A DNA stretch of 64,000 nucleotides from an uncultured Bacilli bacterium (GTDB taxonomy: Bacteria > Bacillota_I > Bacilli_A > RF39 > UBA660), in assembly GCA_934130545.1 (NCBI GenBank), contig CAKOYD010000005.1, positions 35,558-99,557 on the forward strand, read 5' to 3'. The translations under genes and the position numbers were made by a program. The notes beneath the pieces were generated by a model. The model saw only the letters and a program-made list of their open reading frames with translations. It searched no databases and was not told the DNA's origin. Positions 25,135 to 34,622 of this stretch are shown piece by piece. How positions within the stretch are numbered: position 1 is the first letter of the stretch; each line of letters begins with the position of its first letter.

Positions 25135-27246
25135 TTATTTTTTAATTTCTACTACTTCATAAGCTTCAATTATGTCTTTTTCTTTAATGTCATTAAAGTT
25201 TTCAATAGTAATACCACATTCTATACCTTGTTTAACTTCTTTAACTTGGTCTTTCTCTCTAGCAATAGAATTAATATTACCATCATATACTACTACGCCA
25301 TCACGAATAACACGAGCTTTAGCATCTCTTTTAATTGAACCACTTTGAACATAACATCCCGCAATAGTACCAACTTTAGAGAACTTAAATAATTTTCTAA
25401 CTTCAGCTTCCCCAATAACTTGTTCTTCAAACTCAGGATCAAGTTTACCTTTCATAGCAGCTTCCATTTCTTCAACTACTTTATAAATAATATTATATAA
25501 TCTTATTTCAACATTTCTTTCTTTAGCATACTCTAAAATCTTATTATTAGGTCTAATGTTAAAACCAATAATAATAGCGTCTGATGCATAAGCAAGAACT
25601 ATATCACTTTCCGTTATACTACCAATGCCACTTCTAATAACATTAATTTTAATTCCTTCAACATCAAGTTTAAGTAATGAATTTTTAACTGCTTCCTCAC
25701 TACCTTTAACATCAGTCTTAAGAACAACTTTAATCTCTTTTTCACCTTCATTAATTCTATTAAATAATTCATCTAAACTAATATTATTTTTAGCGCCATT
25801 ATTTTTATTTTTTTGATTTAATAAACGTTGTTCAGCAATAGATTTAGCTTTCTTTTCTGTTTCAAAAGCCATAAACTTATCACCTGCTGAAGGGCATTCA
25901 CTAATACCTGTAATAGATACCGGAGTCGAAGGTCCAGCTTGCGTTAAATTCTCACCATTATCGGCTTTTAAAGTTCTAACCTTGCCGGCATAAGTACCAA
26001 CAACTATAGCATCACCTAATCTTAAAGTACCATTTTGAATTAGTAAATTACATATTACTCCACTCTTCTTATCACTAGAAGCTTCAATAACAGCACCACT
26101 AGCATATCTCTTAGGATTAGCTTTAAAACCTTGTATTTCACTAATTAACAAAATTCTTTCAAGTAAATCATCAATACCTTGACCTGTTTTAGCAGAAATA
26201 TTAACAAACATAACATCTCCACCCCAAGCTTCAGGAGTAATTCCATTTTGAGCCATTTCTGTTAATACTTTATCCGGATTAGCATCAGGTTTATCTATCT
26301 TGTTAACTGCTACTATAATAGGAACGTTAGCGGCCTTAGCATGATCAATAGCTTCTTTAGTTTGTGGCATAACCCCATCATCAGCAGCTACTATAATAAT
26401 TACTATATCCGTAATACTAGCACCTCTTGCTCTCATTTCAGTAAAAGCAGCATGTCCTGGAGTATCAATAAAAGTAATCTTCTTACCATTATATGTTATT
26501 TGATAAGCACCAATACATTGTGTAATACCACCTGCTTCACTAGATACAACATTAGTCTTTCTAATTGTATCAAGCAAAGTAGTCTTACCATGATCAACGT
26601 GACCCATTATTGTAACAACCGGAGGTCTCTCAACCAAATCATCACTAGAATCTTCTATTTCTAATTCTTCAAAATTAGTTTCATCTCTTGTACTATCTTT
26701 TTTTAATACTTTATTAAACTCCATTGCTAATATCTCAGCAGTTTCAAAATCAATACTAGCATTTATTGTTAACATCTTACCCAAAGACATAAGTTTCTTA
26801 ATAACTTCAGAAGCACTAACTCCTAAAGCATTAGCTAAATCAGAAAGTACCATTCCTTCGGTATATAATACTTCATTATCATTACTATCTAGATTAGATA
26901 TTAACTTTTCTTTATGTTTATACATCTCTTTTCTTTGTTTCTGAAAATCATTTTTCTTATCAACTTTCTTAAATGATGGTTTTTTAGGAATAATCTTTAC
27001 TTCTTCTAATTCCTGTTCATAACTATCTTCAAAATCTTCTAAATCACTATCATCTTCTACTTCATCTTCCACAATATCCTCTTCCATAGAATTAGTATTA
27101 GCAAGTTCATTATCTAAAAGAATTATACTATCATCATCTAACATATCATCTTCATTATTAACTAAAATATTTAATCTCTTACAAATGTTTAATATTTCTT
27201 CAACACTTCTATCAACATCTATAGCATATTCTGATACACTCATCAT
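25135..27246 (-). CDS. infB: Translation initiation factor IF-2
   Basis: GTPase that places initiator tRNA in the ribosome. The start is set at ATG-ATG (MMSVSEYAIDVDRSVEEIL), eight bases after AGGAGG; a GTG three codons upstream overlaps that site. About 703 residues: an acidic low-complexity linker (near 40-90), an IF2_N segment (LSDLANALGVSASEVIKKLM), the G domain (GHVDHGKTTLLDTIRKTNV, DTPGH, NKID) and the usual beta-barrel domains to the end. It is the last gene of the rimP operon. Confidence 0.97.
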   Translation of the reverse strand: MMSVSEYAIDVDRSVEEILNICKRLNILVNNEDDMLDDDSIILLDNELANTNSMEEDIVEDEVEDDSDLEDFEDSYEQELEEVKIIPKKPSFKKVDKKNDFQKQRKEMYKHKEKLISNLDSNDNEVLYTEGMVLSDLANALGVSASEVIKKLMSLGKMLTINASIDFETAEILAMEFNKVLKKDSTRDETNFEELEIEDSSDDLVERPPVVTIMGHVDHGKTTLLDTIRKTNVVSSEAGGITQCIGAYQITYNGKKITFIDTPGHAAFTEMRARGASITDIVIIIVAADDGVMPQTKEAIDHAKAANVPIIVAVNKIDKPDANPDKVLTEMAQNGITPEAWGGDVMFVNISAKTGQGIDDLLERILLISEIQGFKANPKRYASGAVIEASSDKKSGVICNLLIQNGTLRLGDAIVVGTYAGKVRTLKADNGENLTQAGPSTPVSITGISECPSAGDKFMAFETEKKAKSIAEQRLLNQKNKNNGAKNNISLDELFNRINEGEKEIKVVLKTDVKGSEEAVKNSLLKLDVEGIKINVIRSGIGSITESDIVLAYASDAIIIGFNIRPNNKILEYAKERNVEIRLYNIIYKVVEEMEAAMKGKLDPEFEEQVIGEAEVRKLFKFSKVGTIAGCYVQSGSIKRDAKARVIRDGVVVYDGNINSIAREKDQVKEVKQGIECGITIENFNDIKEKDIIEAYEVVEIKK

Positions 27247-27263
27247 ATGTATCACCTCCTATT

Positions 27264-27530
27264 TTATTTAGAATTTATTATAACTCTTAACTCCTCATAT
27301 ATAGAATCATCAATCTTAGCTTCCAAATGTTTCTCTAACACTTTACTTTTAATAGCTTGTTCTAAAACATTAATATCTCTTTTAATATATGCTCCTCTAC
27401 CATTAATATGACCAGATAAATCAACAATTACACCTTTTTCAGCATTATTAACAACTCTAATTAATTCACTTTTAGGTAGTTTTTCATGAGAAACAACGCA
27501 ACTTCTCATTGGAACTTTTCTACTCTTCAT
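27264..27530 (-). CDS. ylxR: YlxR family RNA-binding protein (RnpM)
   Basis: Small conserved protein between nusA and infB, 88 residues, with the family signature PMRSCVVSHEKLPKSELIRVV and GHINGRGAYI. Relatives bind RNA; the B. subtilis protein has been reported to modulate RNase P. It overlaps the end of nusA by 11 bases, showing tight coupling in the operon. Confidence 0.92.
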   Translation of the reverse strand: MKSRKVPMRSCVVSHEKLPKSELIRVVNNAEKGVIVDLSGHINGRGAYIKRDINVLEQAIKSKVLEKHLEAKIDDSIYEELRVIINSK

Positions 27531-28578
27531 TTAATTCATTTTCCTTTTTAATAGTTAATTTATATCTAGTTAAACGAGAAGCTAACTTAACATTTTGCCC
27601 CTTCTTACCAATAGCCAAAGATGAATTTTCGTCGTTAACAATTACTAATGCTTCTTTCTTCTTCTCATCAGTAATCATAACTTTTAAATCTTTAGCAGGA
27701 CTTAAAGCATTTTGAATAAATACAATTGGATCTTTATCATATTTAACAACGTCAATCTTTTCACCATTAAGTTGTGCCAAAACTCTGTTAATTCTATTAC
27801 CTTTTTCTCCAACAATAGCGCCAATTGGATCTATCTTATCATTTTCACTATAAACAGCTACTTTACTTCTACTACCAGCTTCTCTAGCAACAGAATATAA
27901 TATAACACTACCATCAGATAATTCAGGGATCTCAAGTTCTAATAATCTCTTTAAATATCCATAATGAGTTCTAGAAAGTAAGATAAATACTCCTTTAGTA
28001 GAAATCTCAACCTTAGATACATAGCATTTAATACTAGAACCCATTTCTAATTGCTCACCAGGAATAATTTCATCTTTAGGAAGAACACCATGAGTTTTAC
28101 CTAAATCGACATAATAATTACGACTATCTTCTCTTGATAAAGTACCAACTAATAATTCCCCTTCTTTATCTTGAAACTCTTCTGTTATTAAATTCTTTTC
28201 AGCTTCTTTTAGTTTTTGAACAACGATTTGTTTAGCAGTCCCAGCAGCTACTCTACCAAATGATTCAGGAATTAATCTAACTTCTGTATCAATAGTACCG
28301 CCTAATTCAACATCCTCATCAATCTTCTTAGCATCTTCTAATGATATTTCAAGTTCTTCATTATTAACTTCTTCAACTACTGTCTTAAAAGTAAATAATC
28401 TAAGTTCTCCTGTAGTAGGACTAAATCTAGCCTTAACATTAGCAACTCCTTCTTCTTTCTTATAAGCATTAGCAATCGCACTTTCTAAAGCTTCAATAAC
28501 ATATTCTTTAGAAATACCTTTTTCTTGAACAATAAAATCTAATGCTTTCATCATTTCTTTTGTTTGTTTAGTATTCAT
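27520..28578 (-). CDS. nusA: Transcription termination/antitermination protein NusA
   Basis: Binds RNA polymerase and affects pausing, termination and rRNA antitermination. The 352-residue protein has the N-terminal polymerase-binding domain, an S1 domain near residues 135-200 (GELLVGTLSREDSRNYYVDLG) and two KH domains (IGAIVGEKGNRINRV; SSLAIGKKGQNVKLASRLT). It lacks C-terminal acidic repeats, as is usual in Firmicutes. It abuts rimP with one shared base. Confidence 0.97.
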   Translation of the reverse strand: MNTKQTKEMMKALDFIVQEKGISKEYVIEALESAIANAYKKEEGVANVKARFSPTTGELRLFTFKTVVEEVNNEELEISLEDAKKIDEDVELGGTIDTEVRLIPESFGRVAAGTAKQIVVQKLKEAEKNLITEEFQDKEGELLVGTLSREDSRNYYVDLGKTHGVLPKDEIIPGEQLEMGSSIKCYVSKVEISTKGVFILLSRTHYGYLKRLLELEIPELSDGSVILYSVAREAGSRSKVAVYSENDKIDPIGAIVGEKGNRINRVLAQLNGEKIDVVKYDKDPIVFIQNALSPAKDLKVMITDEKKKEALVIVNDENSSLAIGKKGQNVKLASRLTRYKLTIKKENELNEE

Positions 28579-28826
28579 TATAATTCTCCCTTCTCCTTAG
28601 TACAAACATCTAAGATATAACTATCACTTATTAAATCCGCATCATCTAATAATGGACTAATAACCCTTGTTACTTCAACACACTTATCAACATCAATAAC
28701 TTCATCTCTATCAATAACAATACGTAAATAGTTATTACCACCTTCTTTTACATACTCCACACTATCAATGACAACACCAAGTTCATTAACAGCATCGCTT
28801 AATAACGCTTTAATTTTATCTTCCAC
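28578..28826 (-). CDS. rimP: RimP-like ribosome maturation protein, N-terminal domain only
   Basis: RimP helps assemble the 30S subunit. The start is taken at GTG (VEDKIKALLSD), seven or eight bases after GGAGGT; an in-frame ATG 21 codons upstream would read through a leader hairpin and has no ribosome site. The product is 82 residues, about half the usual 150. It contains the N-terminal alpha/beta domain (YLRIVIDRDEVIDVDKCVEVTRVISPLLD) and ends as the C-terminal SH3-like domain should begin. Its place ahead of nusA-ylxR-infB supports the identity. Confidence 0.85.
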   Translation of the reverse strand: MEDKIKALLSDAVNELGVVIDSVEYVKEGGNNYLRIVIDRDEVIDVDKCVEVTRVISPLLDDADLISDSYILDVCTKEKGEL

Positions 28827-28848
28827 AAATATACCTCCAATCAACAAT

Positions 28849-28874
28849 AAAGAGTGGAATTTAAGCCACTCTTT
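28849..28874 (-). other. Leader hairpin of the rimP operon
   Basis: Nine-base perfect arms (28866-28874 and 28849-28857) with an eight-base loop lie ten bases after the predicted transcript start and about 20 bases before the rimP start codon. TTTATTG follows, a poor T-run, so it may be a stabilising 5' hairpin rather than an attenuator. Confidence 0.55.
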
Positions 28875-28889
28875 TGTCAAGATAACCAA

Positions 28890-28918
28890 ATTATATCACA
28901 CATACTATACAATTTCAA
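28890..28918 (-). promoter_or_regulatory. Sigma-A promoter of rimP-nusA-ylxR-infB
   Basis: TTGAAA (28913-28918), 17-base spacer, TATAAT (28890-28895) with a TGA extended -10. It is divergent from the tRNA-Arg promoter. Confidence 0.85.
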
Positions 28919-28940
28919 CCCTAAAAATTGCATAAAACAC

Positions 28941-28969
28941 TTGAAAAAAAAATATAACTGTACTATAAT
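28941..28969 (+). promoter_or_regulatory. Sigma-A promoter of tRNA-Arg
   Basis: TTGAAA (28941-28946), 17-base spacer, TATAAT (28964-28969), 21 bases before the first base of the tRNA. Confidence 0.85.
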
Positions 28970-28990
28970 ACTATCAAACAGAGAAATATT

Positions 28991-29067
28991 GCGCTCATAG
29001 CTCAATTGGATAGAGCGTTTGGCTACGGACCAAAAGGTTTGGGGTTCGACTCCCTATGGGCGCGCCA
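28991..29067 (+). tRNA. tRNA-Arg (anticodon ACG)
   Basis: A full cloverleaf: acceptor GCGCTCA pairs with TGGGCGC (one G-U), discriminator G, and CCA is encoded. The anticodon loop CTACGGA sits on a TTTGG/CCAAA stem and reads ACG, the arginine tRNA whose first anticodon base is normally edited to inosine. That is compatible with the tadA gene at 63269-63694. Confidence 0.97.
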
Positions 29068-29081
29068 TTTATTGAATAATT

Positions 29082-29112
29082 ATAATTCTTCTTAGTAAGA
29101 ATTATTTTTTTT
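29082..29112 (+). terminator. Intrinsic terminator after tRNA-Arg
   Basis: Nine-base perfect arms (29082-29090 and 29097-29105), six-base loop, then T7. Five bases after the run begins a TATAAT (29117-29122) with an extended TGC, the likely promoter of gpmI. Confidence 0.85.
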
Positions 29113-29145
29113 GTGCTATAATACTATAAAGGAGATATGATAACA

Positions 29146-30648
29146 ATGAAAAAACCAATTGTACTATGTATATTAGATGGTTGTGGAATAAGAGAATCAT
29201 CAGATGGTAATGCCTTTAAAAATGCTAATAAGCCAACATTTGATTATTTATGGAATAATTATCCACATTCCTTATTAGAGGCCTCAGGAACCGCTGTTGG
29301 TCTACCTAAAGGGCAAATGGGAAATAGTGAAGTTGGACACACTAACATTGGTGCCGGACGTATTGTTTATCAGCCATTAGAAGTTATCAACAAGGCTGTG
29401 GATGAAGACAAAATAAGTACCAATCAAGAATTACTTAATTTAATATCTCATATTAAAAATAATAATTCAACACTACATATAATGGGCCTATTATCAGATG
29501 GTGGTGTTCATTCTCACATAAACCATTTATTAAAAATAATAGATATCTTAAAGAATAACAATATTACTAAAATATACTACCACATATTCCTAGATGGCAG
29601 AGATGTTAACCCAACAAGTGCTATTAAATATATAAATATTCTAGAACAAAAAATACACGAAACAAATATGGGAAAAATAGCCACTATTAGTGGGAGATAT
29701 TATGCTATGGACAGAGATAATAATTATGATAGATTAAAAAAAGCCTATGATGCCATTGTCTACGGAATAGGGCCAGCATATTCTAATCCAAAAAATTTAT
29801 TAGATGACTCATATCATAACAATATAACTGATGAATTTATCATACCAACAGTTATTAATAAAACAACTATTAACGATAATGATGCTGTCTTAACATTTAA
29901 TTTTAGACCAGATAGATTAAGAGAAATATTTACTGCTCTTACTAACCCTAGTGAGTGCCCAATGGAAACTAAAAAAATAAATAATATTTATGCACTATCT
30001 ATGATGCCAATAACAAATACTGTTATAGCACACCATATGTTTGATCATCAAAACCTAACAAATACTTTAGGAGAATTTGCTTATAAGAATAATTTAAGTC
30101 AGTTAAGAATTGCAGAAACAGAAAAATATGCCCATGTTACCTACTTTTTTGATGGAGGATATGAAAAGAATTATCCAAATATGAATAAAATATTAATTCC
30201 ATCTCCCAAAGTTGCAACCTATGACTTGAAACCTGAAATGAGTGCTAAAGAAATAACTGATACATTACTAAAAGAACTAGATAAAAACATTTATGATATC
30301 ATTATTCTAAACTATGCTAATGGTGATATGGTTGGACATACTGGCAATTATGAAGCGGCAGTTAAAGCTGTAGAATACCTAGATACTTGCTTAAAAAGAT
30401 TATATGATAAAGTAAATAGTATGAACGGAATCATGCTTATTACAGCCGATCATGGTAATTGCGACATAATGTGGGATGAAAACAAGGTACCAATAACAAG
30501 TCATACAACAAGCCCTGTACCATTTATTATAACTAAAAAAGATGTAGAACTAAATAATGGTATTCTAGCTGATATTGCACCTACTATTATATCACTACTA
30601 AATCTAGAAATTCCTACAGAAATGGATGGTAAAGTATTAATAAAATAA
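29146..30648 (+). CDS. gpmI: 2,3-bisphosphoglycerate-independent phosphoglycerate mutase
   Basis: Interconverts 3- and 2-phosphoglycerate in glycolysis using two manganese ions. The start is placed at MKKPIVLCILDG; an ATG three codons upstream is only two bases from the AAGGAG site. About 500 residues, full length. LCILDGCG binds metal, MGNSEVGHTNIGAGR holds the catalytic serine, and later ADHGNCDIM and SHTTSPVPFI provide metal ligands. It stands alone on the plus strand. Confidence 0.97.
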   Translation: MKKPIVLCILDGCGIRESSDGNAFKNANKPTFDYLWNNYPHSLLEASGTAVGLPKGQMGNSEVGHTNIGAGRIVYQPLEVINKAVDEDKISTNQELLNLISHIKNNNSTLHIMGLLSDGGVHSHINHLLKIIDILKNNNITKIYYHIFLDGRDVNPTSAIKYINILEQKIHETNMGKIATISGRYYAMDRDNNYDRLKKAYDAIVYGIGPAYSNPKNLLDDSYHNNITDEFIIPTVINKTTINDNDAVLTFNFRPDRLREIFTALTNPSECPMETKKINNIYALSMMPITNTVIAHHMFDHQNLTNTLGEFAYKNNLSQLRIAETEKYAHVTYFFDGGYEKNYPNMNKILIPSPKVATYDLKPEMSAKEITDTLLKELDKNIYDIIILNYANGDMVGHTGNYEAAVKAVEYLDTCLKRLYDKVNSMNGIMLITADHGNCDIMWDENKVPITSHTTSPVPFIITKKDVELNNGILADIAPTIISLLNLEIPTEMDGKVLIK

Positions 30649-30682
30649 GTATATAGATTATTTTCTTCTATATACTTTTTTT
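30648..30682. terminator. Shared bidirectional terminator between gpmI and yidD
   Basis: Ten-base perfect arms (30648-30657 and 30667-30676) with T7 on the plus side and a T-rich tract on the minus side. The yidD stop codon (30658-30660) lies in the loop, so the 3' end of yidD contributes one arm. Confidence 0.85.
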
Positions 30683-30885
30683 ACTGGATCATAACCACCT
30701 TTAGAAAAAGGATTACATCTAATTATTCGACATATGCTAAGTAAAGTGCCCTTAAATACTCCATATGTCCCGATAGCTTCTATCGCATAATCAGAACAAG
30801 TAGGATAAAACTTACAATACCCATGCCATGAAATGGGTATTTTTTGATACCATCTAATAAATCTAATTATTACTTTTTTCATCAT
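30658..30885 (-). CDS. yidD: Membrane protein insertion efficiency factor YidD
   Basis: YidD is a small membrane-associated protein thought to assist YidC-dependent insertion. The 75 residues carry the family motif RWYQKIPISWHGYCKFYPTCSDYAIEAI and GGYDPV near the end. It normally neighbours rnpA-yidC-rpmH, but here it stands downstream of a lipid kinase gene and overlaps it by 23 bases. Confidence 0.95.
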   Translation of the reverse strand: MMKKVIIRFIRWYQKIPISWHGYCKFYPTCSDYAIEAIGTYGVFKGTLLSICRIIRCNPFSKGGYDPVKKVYRRK

Positions 30886-31801
30886 TTACAAATAATTTAC
30901 CGACATTCTTAGCAGGCACTAGCATCTTTATATCATTAACAATCTTGATTTCATATTTTGCAGAAGATAGATTCAACTTTTCTCCATCCACACACCATGA
31001 CTTTTTAGGAATCTCGTCAAACATAATCTTTAAATTATTAGTTCTGTAAAAAAATACTCCCGGAACTTTAGAAACATCATACTTAGTTAAAAAATATAAA
31101 ATCTTTCCTATATCTTTCTTTCGAATAATATTACAAAATACTACTTCAAACTTATCATCATCTAATTTAACATCCTTATAAATATTATTAATCCCACTAA
31201 TTCTATTAGCACTTGATACTATAACAAATGAAAATAAGCCACGATAAACATTACCATCTATTTCATAAGTAATATCATATAATTTAGTTTTATTAAAGAA
31301 AGATTTAACACCTTCAGTTAAATATGCTAAATAACCAAACTTCTTTTTACGCTCTCTAGGTGTTTCATAAGCAATATTAGTATATTTACCAAAGGCTGCA
31401 ACATAAACAAAAGGGCTTCCATTAATTGTACATATATCTAATCCTTTCACAACGCCATCTAATGTCATTTTTAAATTATCAATAACATTTCTACCATAGC
31501 CTAACATCCTACATAAATCATTAGTTGTTCCTGTCGGTAAATGAGATAACAATAACTTTTTCTTACGTAAAAAATTACCTCTCATAACTTCATTAAAAGT
31601 ACCATCACCACCAATTGAAATAACTAAATCTATATCATCATCTAAGTTCTTTACAATTTTAGTAGCATGTTCTTTATATTCAGTATATATAATTTTACTT
31701 TCATAACCTTTATCTAATAATATACTCTTATATTCATCTAAGAACTTTCTTTTTATGCTTTTACCACTAACCGGATTATATATAATTACACACTTTTTCA
31801 T
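30863..31801 (-). CDS. Diacylglycerol kinase-like lipid kinase
   Basis: A soluble lipid kinase of the DgkB/YegS type, 312 residues, which would phosphorylate diacylglycerol to return it to phospholipid synthesis. The nucleotide-binding motif GGDGTFNEV is near residue 80, and the N-terminal IIYNPVSGKS and later HLPTGTTNDLCRMLG are characteristic. The substrate is inferred from the family. It could work with the diacylglycerol glycosyltransferase at 37674-38762 in lipid balance. Confidence 0.9.
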   Translation of the reverse strand: MKKCVIIYNPVSGKSIKRKFLDEYKSILLDKGYESKIIYTEYKEHATKIVKNLDDDIDLVISIGGDGTFNEVMRGNFLRKKKLLLSHLPTGTTNDLCRMLGYGRNVIDNLKMTLDGVVKGLDICTINGSPFVYVAAFGKYTNIAYETPRERKKKFGYLAYLTEGVKSFFNKTKLYDITYEIDGNVYRGLFSFVIVSSANRISGINNIYKDVKLDDDKFEVVFCNIIRKKDIGKILYFLTKYDVSKVPGVFFYRTNNLKIMFDEIPKKSWCVDGEKLNLSSAKYEIKIVNDIKMLVPAKNVGKLFVNDEKSNN

Positions 31802-31848
31802 ATCAAAATCTCCCTAATCAATTGTATTTTAACATATTTATAAATAAG

Positions 31849-31880
31849 AAAAAAGAAAAATAGTAAAAATACTACTTTTC
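31849..31880 (-). terminator. Intrinsic terminator after cdaR
   Basis: Ten-base arms (31871-31880 and 31855-31864, one G-U) with a six-base loop, then T-rich sequence on the minus strand. Confidence 0.75.
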
Positions 31881-31894
31881 TTATACTATGTAAA

Positions 31895-33256
31895 CTATTT
31901 TTTACTAATACGAATCTTTATCTTATCCGTCTTAGATATATATGATGCTTTAACATCATCACCACTAACATGAACTTCAACTTCATGATCACCTTCAGTA
32001 TAACCTGATAAATCAACGTATGCTCTTATATTATCAGCTGTAATATTATCTAATACCTCTTTAGTACCAGATACCACTACAGTTGTTTTAATGAAACTAG
32101 CACCAATAGCCGCAGCTCGATAACTAGAATCTAAGTTAATAGTTTCAATCATAACATCAGGTATTTCCTTTTCAATAACATCACCTAAAGTAACAGTTAT
32201 CTTAGTATTAGATTGAGAAATATAAGTAATACCTGCTGGTTTTTCAATCTTCACATCAGTTGTCTTATTACTCTTTAAATTCTTTACAGAAACTTCAACA
32301 GGAATATATTCTAGTCCATCAAGAACATCTTGCTTACCATAAACAGTTACCTTACTTACTGAAGATTCTACTGAACTTATCGCTTTACCAAATAATACTT
32401 CTCCAACTGGAATTACCTTAATAGGTACTTCTTTACTAGGTGAAGCAATACTAACTTTAACAGAAACCTTACTAGGAACCATTTCGACATTAACTATTCC
32501 TCCTGTTGAATCATAAGCAACAAGTGGTACATCCTTAAGTTCCATAACACCTACACTAGGATCAACTAGTTTTGATAAATCAACTAAAATCTTAACCGTA
32601 GCTACTTGATTTATCATCTTTTCTGAACCCTTAATAATTATCTCTTGTTGATCTGTTTCAATTGAATTAACAGAAAGTTTACTATCTAATACATCACTAT
32701 TAATAGCATCTATCGTTGCAATTTTTGATTTAGATAGTTTAGGATATATATTAATTGTTACTACTGAAGGATCTAGTTTATAATCAACAGAATTAATAAC
32801 ACTTTCATAATTTAATTTAACTTTATGAGTACCTTCTTTTAAATTAGATAAGTCTACACTAACAACTCCTGTTGATAATTGCTTAGCTAAGTACATATCA
32901 ACAGAACGACCAATTAAAGTTACATCTACTGTTTCAGGAAGTCCTTCAACAACATAACTCTCACTATTATATATAGCCTCTACCTTCTGATCATATAACA
33001 CATCAGCTGATGCATCAACTAATGTTACCGCTTTATTATCAACAGCAAAGAAGACAATCAAAGCTAATATTAAACTTAAAAATATTAAAGTATTTCTTTT
33101 AACTAGCCATCTTTCAAAACGACCACTTCTCTTACCTAAAAGTTCACTAATATTCATAACTACCTTTGTAAGAGGAGTAACAACTTTTTTATCTAAAAAC
33201 TTAAAGAATTTTCTAAATATAGCATAAATAAATCTAATAAATTTCTTAATTGCCTT
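31895..33256 (-). CDS. cdaR: YbbR-domain protein CdaR, regulator of CdaA
   Basis: Membrane-anchored regulator of diadenylate cyclase. The start is placed at MKAIKKFIRFIY, after GAGGAG, inside the end of cdaA. Of about 453 residues, one membrane segment lies near residues 57-75 (TLIFLSLILALIVFFAV). Four YbbR repeats follow outside the cell, visible as recurring blocks (VDVTLIGRSVDMYL; QEIIIKGSEKMINQV; SKVTVYGKQDVLDGL; TTVVVSGTKEVLDNI). Order cdaA-cdaR is conserved in Firmicutes; glmM is not adjacent here. Confidence 0.95.
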   Translation of the reverse strand, partial: KAIKKFIRFIYAIFRKFFKFLDKKVVTPLTKVVMNISELLGKRSGRFERWLVKRNTLIFLSLILALIVFFAVDNKAVTLVDASADVLYDQKVEAIYNSESYVVEGLPETVDVTLIGRSVDMYLAKQLSTGVVSVDLSNLKEGTHKVKLNYESVINSVDYKLDPSVVTINIYPKLSKSKIATIDAINSDVLDSKLSVNSIETDQQEIIIKGSEKMINQVATVKILVDLSKLVDPSVGVMELKDVPLVAYDSTGGIVNVEMVPSKVSVKVSIASPSKEVPIKVIPVGEVLFGKAISSVESSVSKVTVYGKQDVLDGLEYIPVEVSVKNLKSNKTTDVKIEKPAGITYISQSNTKITVTLGDVIEKEIPDVMIETINLDSSYRAAAIGASFIKTTVVVSGTKEVLDNITADNIRAYVDLSGYTEGDHEVEVHVSGDDVKASYISKTDKIKIRISKK

Positions 33257-34076
33257 CATGATTATTAGCCTCCTCATCATCAAATTGTTCATCTAACAAT
33301 AATTCTCTCTTAGGTTTTAATTCTTCAACCAAAATCATTCTAGCATCATCAATAGATAAATTATAATTAAGAACACCACCAACTGCAATAGATATTTTAC
33401 CTGTTTCTTCAGAAACAACTAAAGAAATACAATCACTCTCTTCACTAATACCTAAAGCCGCTCTATGTCTTGTTCCTAACCTTTTATTAATTTTATTATT
33501 TAAACTAATAGGAAATACTGCCCCTGCTGAAGCAATCTTATTACCCTGAATTATAACACCACCATCATGTAATGGATTTCTAGGGAAGAATATAGAGATT
33601 AATAACTCTGCAGATATATCAGCATATAATTGCTTACTTCTATTAATATATTCATTTAAACTAGTATCTCTTTCAATAACTATTAAACCACCAATTCTAG
33701 CTTTTCTTAAATATTCAACAGCACCCATTATTTCGTATACTATCTTTTCTCTTTCATCCATCGTTAATATTTTATGACTAGTAAGAATTTGTTTTCTACC
33801 TAAATGTTCTAAAATATTTCTAATCTCTGGTTGAAATATAATAATAAGTGCTAACGGTCCCCACATAATTACATACTCAAGTAATAACCCAATCGTTGTT
33901 AAATTAAGGTAATCGCTAAGAACCTTAACTAATACAACTATAAGTACTCCTTTAAATATAAGTACTAACTTAACATTATTTTTTAAATTTTTCAAAACAA
34001 AATATATAAGTACCCACACTAATGATACATCAATAATCTTCTGTAAAATAGTAATAATACTATTAAAACTCATCAT
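33246..34076 (-). CDS. cdaA: Diadenylate cyclase CdaA
   Basis: Makes cyclic di-AMP from two ATP, controlling potassium transport and wall homeostasis. The 276 residues contain three N-terminal membrane helices (residues about 10-80) followed by the DAC domain with DGGVIIQGNKIASAGAVFP and RHRAALGISEESD, the catalytic DGA-type and RHR motifs. It overlaps cdaR by 11 bases. Confidence 0.97.
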   Translation of the reverse strand: MMSFNSIITILQKIIDVSLVWVLIYFVLKNLKNNVKLVLIFKGVLIVVLVKVLSDYLNLTTIGLLLEYVIMWGPLALIIIFQPEIRNILEHLGRKQILTSHKILTMDEREKIVYEIMGAVEYLRKARIGGLIVIERDTSLNEYINRSKQLYADISAELLISIFFPRNPLHDGGVIIQGNKIASAGAVFPISLNNKINKRLGTRHRAALGISEESDCISLVVSEETGKISIAVGGVLNYNLSIDDARMILVEELKPKRELLLDEQFDDEEANNHEGN

Positions 34077-34202
34077 TTCACCAACCTTTTATTAATATAA
34101 AATAATTATATCATATCTAAAACTATTTTTCTACCTATTTTTAAATTAATTACTTGAATCATAAAAAAAGGAAATGCAATTACACATTTACCTTCCATAT
34201 AA

Positions 34203-34541
34203 TTATTTAAATTGACAACATGATCCACATTGAACATTAGTACAAGTATTCTCTTCACAACATGTATATCTAGGTTGATAAGTATGTCTATAAATATGGT
34301 TGTTAATTATTCTTGTATTGATTGGACAAACATGTGGCACTTCATGGTAAATATTTCGATAAACAACTCTTTCTCTACCTTGCTCTACTATAGGAGCACT
34401 AACTGTCTGAGCCATACCTCCCATATTCATTTCGTTAACATTCATATTTGCATTTGTGTTTGTATTATAATTTTGATTAGTGATATTTATATCAATATCA
34501 TCATACCCATCTTGTCTGAAATCATCATTATTATAAAACAT
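34203..34541 (-). CDS. CotD-like spore coat protein
   Basis: A 112-residue protein with an Asn/Met-rich N-terminal half and a C-terminal part with HEVPHVCPINTRIINNHIYR, followed by a cysteine-rich end (CCEENTCTNVQCGSCCQF). The spaced His/Pro/Asn pattern resembles the CotD inner coat family, in which cysteines support cross-linking. The family assignment is from pattern memory and is moderate. A possible mother-cell sigma promoter lies upstream (34565-34594). Confidence 0.65.
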   Translation of the reverse strand: MFYNNDDFRQDGYDDIDINITNQNYNTNTNANMNVNEMNMGGMAQTVSAPIVEQGRERVVYRNIYHEVPHVCPINTRIINNHIYRHTYQPRYTCCEENTCTNVQCGSCCQFK

Positions 34542-34564
34542 TATATTACCTCCTTATCTACCTT

Positions 34565-34594
34565 ATCATATGATAAAAATAATTAAAGATATAA
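34565..34594 (-). promoter_or_regulatory. Candidate sporulation sigma-E-type promoter
   Basis: CATATGAT (34565-34572) resembles the sigma-E -10 element CATACAnT, and TTATATCT (34587-34594) lies 14 bases upstream, the usual sigma-E spacing. It is 24 bases before the CotD-like start codon. The match is incomplete, so it is tentative. Confidence 0.4.
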
Positions 34595-34622
34595 TAAATT
34601 AGTCTAAAAAAACTCTAAATCC

